Shown: in pieces, positions 18,804 to 23,337 of the stretch
Layout of the letters: every line of letters begins with the position of its first letter
How positions within the stretch are numbered: position 1 is the stretch's first letter
DNA from: Elysia marginata
Taxonomy: Eukaryota > Mollusca > Gastropoda > Plakobranchidae
Assembly: GCA_019649035.1 (NCBI GenBank)
Contig: BMAT01001966.1
Span: 766,502-789,838, forward strand
Reading direction: 5' to 3'
Length of the DNA: 23,337 nt
Notes under the pieces: model-generated
Database searches by the model: none
The model's input: only the letters and a program-made list of their open reading frames with translations
What the model was told of the DNA's origin: nothing
Made by a program: the position numbers and the translations under genes

Positions 18804-19780
18804 CTTATTGAAACAAATTTTCATTAAACTTTTTCGATTTTTATGCAGTTAATCTCTAATGTTTACTCAGCCTTCCTGGAGGCCTAAACAATGATCACGG
18901 AGAAGGGTTTACCCATAGCCCTTAAAATTTTTTTTTTTGTTATCAAAAGAGGTGAATTTTTTATTCGACTAAAATGCATTTTAGTACTGCGAAAAGATTA
19001 ATTTATGAACCGAGATACTGCATACCAAATTTCAGGCCAATTGATAGGGAAAAAATCTGCATATGAAAAAATCCGAAATGGGGGCCATAAAAATAAGACA
19101 TTATGTAAAACCAATTACTTTCAAAAAATTTTTTTTCTCACAATTTTCCATCTAATTTCCCTCAGATGAATAGCCTAACAAAGGTTGTGACAAACAATGC
19201 ACAAAGACACAGTTCTCAAAAAGAAACTGTACTCTCAAAAGCAGATTAATTTAACAGCAAGTCAAATTATATGTCCCAGCTTAATCTGCTGTTGTACAGT
19301 AGGCGGATGCAAAAAAATATCAGTATGGATCAAAAGATCTTAGAGTTCAATTTTTTCCAATGTTGTTTAAAAAGAAGAACAAAACAAAAACTTAAAAAGT
19401 TGGATTATGTGCACATTTAACTAAAATGGTTGCATTATCAATCCTGAGTTTCCAATTTTTCAACATGTGAAAATAAACATGACATAAAAGAAAATTCTAT
19501 AAAAGGTGGTATCGTTTTCAACCATGAACAGAACCATAAAAAAATTTAGTCTGAATTCAAAAGGACATATCTCTTGATTTCCAGCACCAGTGCATTAGGC
19601 TGGTAATACACAGATAAAAACTAGGCTTTTCACAAGCTTCACAGAAATAAGTAAAATTGAATAAGGATTAACTTTCTAATCTCCAGTGAACAAAAATAAA
19701 ACACTGGTCTTTCCTGCATCGATTTCAGAGCCAAAAACCAAGTGAAGAAAAAAAATATAGCCTTTGATTGACATTTTGGT
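18804..19780. other. Possible Mutator element 3' flank, then RRM gene 3' flank
   Basis: No coding region recognised. The part near 18880-19100 has a patchwork of moderately G-rich words (ggagaagggtttacccatagccc; atttcaggccaattga) that may belong to the transposon's right side. No clear AATAAA for the minus-strand RRM gene was found here; an ATTAAA overlaps its stop codon. Confidence 0.4.
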
Positions 19781-22307
19781 TTAATACAACATTTTCAGTC
19801 GCAGCCTCTTTTTCAGTACAAACCTCATTTTCTCATTCTTGTAGGGTACATCAACCTGCATGGTAAATAAAAAAAAAAAAAAAGATAGGAGTTAAAGGTT
19901 TAATACCTACACAGTTCCAAATTGTGCCATATCTAGTTAAAAACTGACTAACATTCTAAAGTTCTCAATTGAGGTTTTGTGGAAAAAATTATAGACAGAT
20001 AGTCAAATAGAGAGAGTCACATAGGAGCCGTCAGCTCACAACCCTCATAGAAAACAATGAAATGTCGACGTCAGGATAGCCACATTATTTTTCCAGAGCC
20101 TCTATGGAATAGATGCCATGTAATTGAGAGCTGTTCAAAAGAGCTAAAAGGAGTGCTTAATTAGCCATATGATTACAAACATAGCTCTTCATTTAGGGAA
20201 AAAATAATGTATTAAAAGATTGATATTCTCAACATTCAATGAATTTCAAGGGCTTACAGCAAAATAAGTCGATCTTTGAAGTTGGTTTTGTTTTTAGTTT
20301 TTTTTTCATTTTTTAAAGATCTATTAAAAGCACTCACCTTTAGATGACAACCACCCATGGGAGAGTTGTTCATTTCTTCCACACATTGAACAACATCATT
20401 TATTGAGGATAAGTATAGAAAAGCTCTTGTGCTGTGGACAGACGAGTAAAAATACTATAAAAAAGCATGATCAAAACTGAAGCAAACAAAATAAGTAATA
20501 TATCTTGCATAGATGCATTTGGTCTTTTTTCAATTAATAGAATGCCCTTATTTATAGAATCAATGATGTTTGCTGAAATAATTAAAAAAGCTACTTTGAT
20601 ATATATTTCATTGAAGAGATTTTAGAAGTCGAAGTATGAAAAACATCAGTTGATAACTTTACCTCTTTAAGTCATTTGACGGAATTCAACACATTTGTGG
20701 ATTACATAGTTGCGGCACTTAAGCCTGTTTGCTATTTGTAAAGCTAAGATACCAGATTGATTTAGATGTTCTGTTTGACACAAACTCGCTACTTTTCATT
20801 TTTAGAATGAAAACTAAAAAAAAAGTAAAATCTGAATTCCTTTAACCACAAGATATATAACACTTATCTAAGGACTTGTTGCTGGGATCTCTTTCCACCA
20901 ATAACCTGACGTTCTTACCCAGAATAAAACCCAAAAAATAAAGAGAAAAAAAAGTGCATATCCTAAATATCAAAATTTTAAGTTTGCATTAAGATTTCAA
21001 GTCCCATTGTAAAAGATGTTTGATTTTCTGATGACGTAAAATCAAGAAAACAAGAAAAGCAGCAGCTCCAAAGCAAGCTTTTCTGCACTCAAATATGTGA
21101 CACCTGACGTTTTAGAACTGGTTATAAAACTATAGTGGAACCCCTAAATAATACCCCACTTGTCTTATGTAATTTTGAATTTGAAGATGTCCGTTTATAT
21201 TGGTATAGTAATTTAACTTCTGAACTAAAACGCCCTCTTATAAAACCTGTTGTTATCAACATTTTTCCAGGTGGTTCCACTGTATATTACAATGCATTCA
21301 AAACAAAGTTAAAACTTTGAAGTAAATAATATACATCTAGAAAGACTGCCAAAAGCTACAAACCATCCTTCCAAAACACTGGTATTTCCAATGATAATGT
21401 CTTTCACGTTATACTTTGAAAATTTTTCTTGTAGCGCCACCTGTAACAAATACATTTATATTTTTTGGTTTAAAAAACAGTAAAGCTTAATGAATAAAAG
21501 TTAATAGTAATGGTCTATCATTAATCAAGTTCAAAATACACCAAATATCAGAACTTCCATAATATGAGTCTTTTTCGGGAAAATTAAAAACTTTCTGTGA
21601 TTTGATTTAATTTTTATTTGAGATACTTAAGGTTTGAAAGGCAGGGATGCAAGCAGCTTTCACACAAAAAGCAGGAAACTATTAAGTGTGGCGCCTGGCA
21701 CTGATACTTCAGACCTGTTTCTTACAGTTTTTTTCATAAAACACTTTTCATCACTTTGGTTTTCTATTGCACATACATTCACAACTGTACAAGCAAAAAC
21801 ATCTAAACCTTAGGGGTGTTCTTAATTTTTTAGAGACTTCCTTTTCTTCTTTTCCTGCTTTTTAGCTTAAAAAAATTAAAGAAAATATTTGGAAAAAATG
21901 GACTTCCAGCAAAAATCAGAAAACTTGCATTTCTGGAAAGGAAAGAGATTAAAAAATGTAGGGAAATATAAAATGACTAACAAACACTTCCAACGAGTCA
22001 GATATTGCAATTTTTACTTAAGCCAAAACATTTTTCTGATCTTCCAAACCTTAAAAAACGCATATTATCAAAATTTTGTGGAAATAACTGAAATTTTAAA
22101 ATGTATTAACATTTTAATTCTAAAATATTTTTTTGTCATAACCAATCTTACATATGTTGTATTTGCAGGAAAGTTGCCAACAAAAACTGTGCAGTCCATA
22201 TAATAATTTGAACTTTGTACTGCAGAAGGTTCTTGCACCAGAGGTGGCAAGTCTGGAATATCTGATGAGATTGATGCTGACGCCAATTTTGAAGACTTCT
22301 GGTAGGA
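19781..22307 (-). CDS. RRM-domain RNA-binding protein, four exons, 5' part missing
   Basis: Minus-strand exons: 22307-22152 (52 codons), 21440-21364 (77 bases), 20431-20338 (94 bases), 19855-19781 (24 codons plus TAA). Introns begin GTAAGA, GTTTGT and GTGAGT and end TTACAG, CCACAG and ATGCAG; the split codon between exons 2 and 3 gives Cys and the phases agree throughout. The 133 residues start with a Ser/Pro-rich linker (SISSDIPDLPPLVQEPS), then one RRM: RNP2 is TVFVGNFP, the loop carries SKYNVKDIIIGNTSVLEG, RNP1 is a divergent TRAFLYL in place of KGFGFVxF, then SSINDVVQCVEEMN and GGCHLKVDV. The protein ends soon after the domain in a basic tail (KKRLRLKMLY). RRMs bind single-stranded RNA; loss of the first RNP1 aromatic suggests altered binding. 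The first exon opens after acceptor cattaag in phase 0, so at least one more 5' exon is needed. I cannot name the orthologue. Confidence 0.8.
21131..21284. mobile_element. Pogo/mariner-type MITE in an RRM-gene intron
   Basis: The ends are inverted: TATAGTGGAACCCC on the left, GGTGGTTCCACTGTA on the right, with TA at both borders as target duplication. 154 bp including the TAs, no transposase. The same end type as the element at 6908. The plus frame at 21135-21320 is an artefact of it. It lies between the second and third recognised exons. Confidence 0.7.
21641..21868. repeat. Small inverted-end repeat, copy in first intron of the RRM gene
   Basis: Left end gggatgcaagcagct followed by aaaaagcaggaaa; right end tttcctgctttttagctt, its inverse. 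No coding capacity. A MITE-like unit is inferred; target duplications were not identified. Confidence 0.5.
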
Positions 22308-22347
22308 CTTAATGAAAGGAAAAAAATTGTTGTGAAAATCTGCCAGT

Positions 22348-22520
22348 CAGGGATGCAAGCAGCTCATGAGAAAAAAGCAGGAAATTTTTTTATGAAGTTT
22401 CTGAGCGCGCGCTATTCTGAAATATTCTGAAACGATTTTGCCACCAGTTTGGTAAGAAACTCTCCTTTTACACAGCAAACATCATGCAAAACCATCCTCG
22501 TGCTAAATTTTTCCTGCTAT
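22348..22520. repeat. Small inverted-end repeat, copy upstream of RRM exon
   Basis: Left end gggatgcaagcagct followed by aaaaaagcaggaaa matches the copy at 21641 in the same orientation; the right end tttttcctgctat is again inverse. This copy is shorter and its interior differs. Confidence 0.5.
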
Positions 22521-22621
22521 AACTAGAATAAAAGTCTCCATTGATGTCTTTCTCCATCATTTATTCTTTGAAATAGAAACACAATGTGATGTTGTAGATT
22601 TCCATCCAAGAACTTAATTTG

Positions 22622-23035
22622 GGCTAGATCTAGATCTAGACTTGGAATGGCCACAATGATCATAATCTAGATTGTTAGTAAATGTTACTAGAGTCTAGAT
22701 CTAGATTTTCTAGTGTAAGGCAGTAATGCTAAGTCAGTTATGACTAGCTACACTGTTTGTCTATGTCTAATCTAGATTTATAGAGAGATAGAATAGATCT
22801 GATCTAGATTTGAAAAGTAAGACGACTAGATCTAAGAGATTAAGCCTCTAGCCTGGCACTTGCTTGAAAATTAAACAGATCTAGAAAGGTCAACGAGGTG
22901 CAGCAATCACAATATGAAATATCACTGTCAAACAAGATCGCTCTTGGCTAAAAAGACGAAGTGCACAAGATTGCTCGGGACTAGATCTAGATGTAATGTA
23001 AGAAAGGATTATGTAGATCTAGAAGGAATCTCGAT
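22622..23035. repeat. TAGATCTAGA-type dispersed repeat cluster
   Basis: Dense overlapping words tagatctagat, tctagatct and taatctagat, the same repeat type as at 11.3, 15.4 and 16.3 kb. Probably intronic or 5' flanking DNA of the RRM gene. Confidence 0.75.
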
Positions 23036-23089
23036 GTTTTGAACAGTCATAGAACCATGTGTTCGTATTATCGTAAGATCACTTTATTT

Positions 23090-23337
23090 ACGACTAGGCC
23101 TAGAACTACACCGAGTGTACAAAAGATAAACAAGAAAAATTATCGGTAGCACACTTTCCCTTTTACTTTTACGCCCATTGGCCATTGTGTGGACAGTTTT
23201 GAACTCATCACGAAAAAGAAATCGGGCGATGAGGTTAAATACAAAATATAAACGGAAATCGACTAACGGATAAACAAAAAGAAATAATTGGTTTCGCCAT
23301 AGAATCGGAAAAATGTTTGTAATTCGCTTCCGATTTT
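23090..23337 (-). promoter_or_regulatory. Possible 5' end of the RRM gene at the window edge
   Basis: The last 250 bases carry more CpG than the neighbouring DNA and no TAGATC words. On the minus strand an ATG at 23208 opens MSSKLSTQWPMG, followed by candidate weak donors (gtaaaa) at 23172 or 23166, both in phase 0, which the first recognised RRM exon requires. An inverted CCAAT word is close by. This is a weak proposal; another start outside the window is equally possible. Confidence 0.2.

Noticed and set aside
21889-22203. Plus-strand 104-codon frame
   Set aside because: Lys/Phe/Asn-rich AT noise overlapping the RRM exon and intron on the other strand.
22068-22286. Minus-strand frame taken as a stand-alone protein
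   Set aside because: It begins at TTG and runs through a GTAAGA donor into intron; only 22152-22307 is exon of the RRM gene.

Overview
The window is AT-rich animal DNA with few genes, most likely from a mollusc and perhaps a gastropod. I infer this from the dense tracts built on TAGATCTAGA, the many TACATGTA and TAGGCCTA words, short exons with GT-AG introns, AATAAA or ATTAAA poly(A) signals, and a scatter of DNA-transposon, MITE and LTR fossils. No tRNA, rRNA, CRISPR array or prokaryotic operon was seen. Most long reading frames here are chance or transposon shadows. The host genes are in small exons that a simple ORF scan misses.

Three host loci can be argued from splice sites and phase. 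(1) Plus strand, exons 3344-3492 and 4049-4124: a complete 74-residue single-pass membrane protein ending in T-M-V, with an ATTAAA signal 42 bases after the stop. (2) Minus strand, exons 22307-22152, 21440-21364, 20431-20338 and 19855-19781: an RNA-recognition-motif protein whose four exons join in perfect phase; its 5' start is unresolved and may lie near the right edge. (3) Minus strand, 10896-10679: the last exon of a membrane protein, with AATAAA 18 bases past its stop and a GT-rich element behind it. The rest of this gene was not found.

Mobile DNA by region: a deaminase-like remnant near 0.7 kb; a pogo-type MITE near 6.9 kb; a 386-bp foldback at 7.84-8.22 kb with a third half-copy near 8.44 kb; a nested tandem array (about 50-bp units inside a 170-bp period) at 9.08-9.54 kb; a short Ty3/Gypsy-type LTR fossil ending in an inverted piece of its own LTR at 10.98-11.70 kb; a piggyBac-like fragment at 16.5 kb; and a decayed Mutator-like transposase gene at 17.13-18.64 kb with its own poly(A) signal. 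The RRM gene's introns and 5' flank hold a second pogo-type MITE and two copies of a small inverted-end repeat that sit on either side of its first recognised exon.

Separately, an exon-like segment with canonical splice borders lies at 12425-12655 on the plus strand, and a CAG/GTAAGT donor at 2219 may close a 5' untranslated exon of locus 1. Functions are given only where motifs support them; the host proteins could not be assigned to named orthologues by reading alone.
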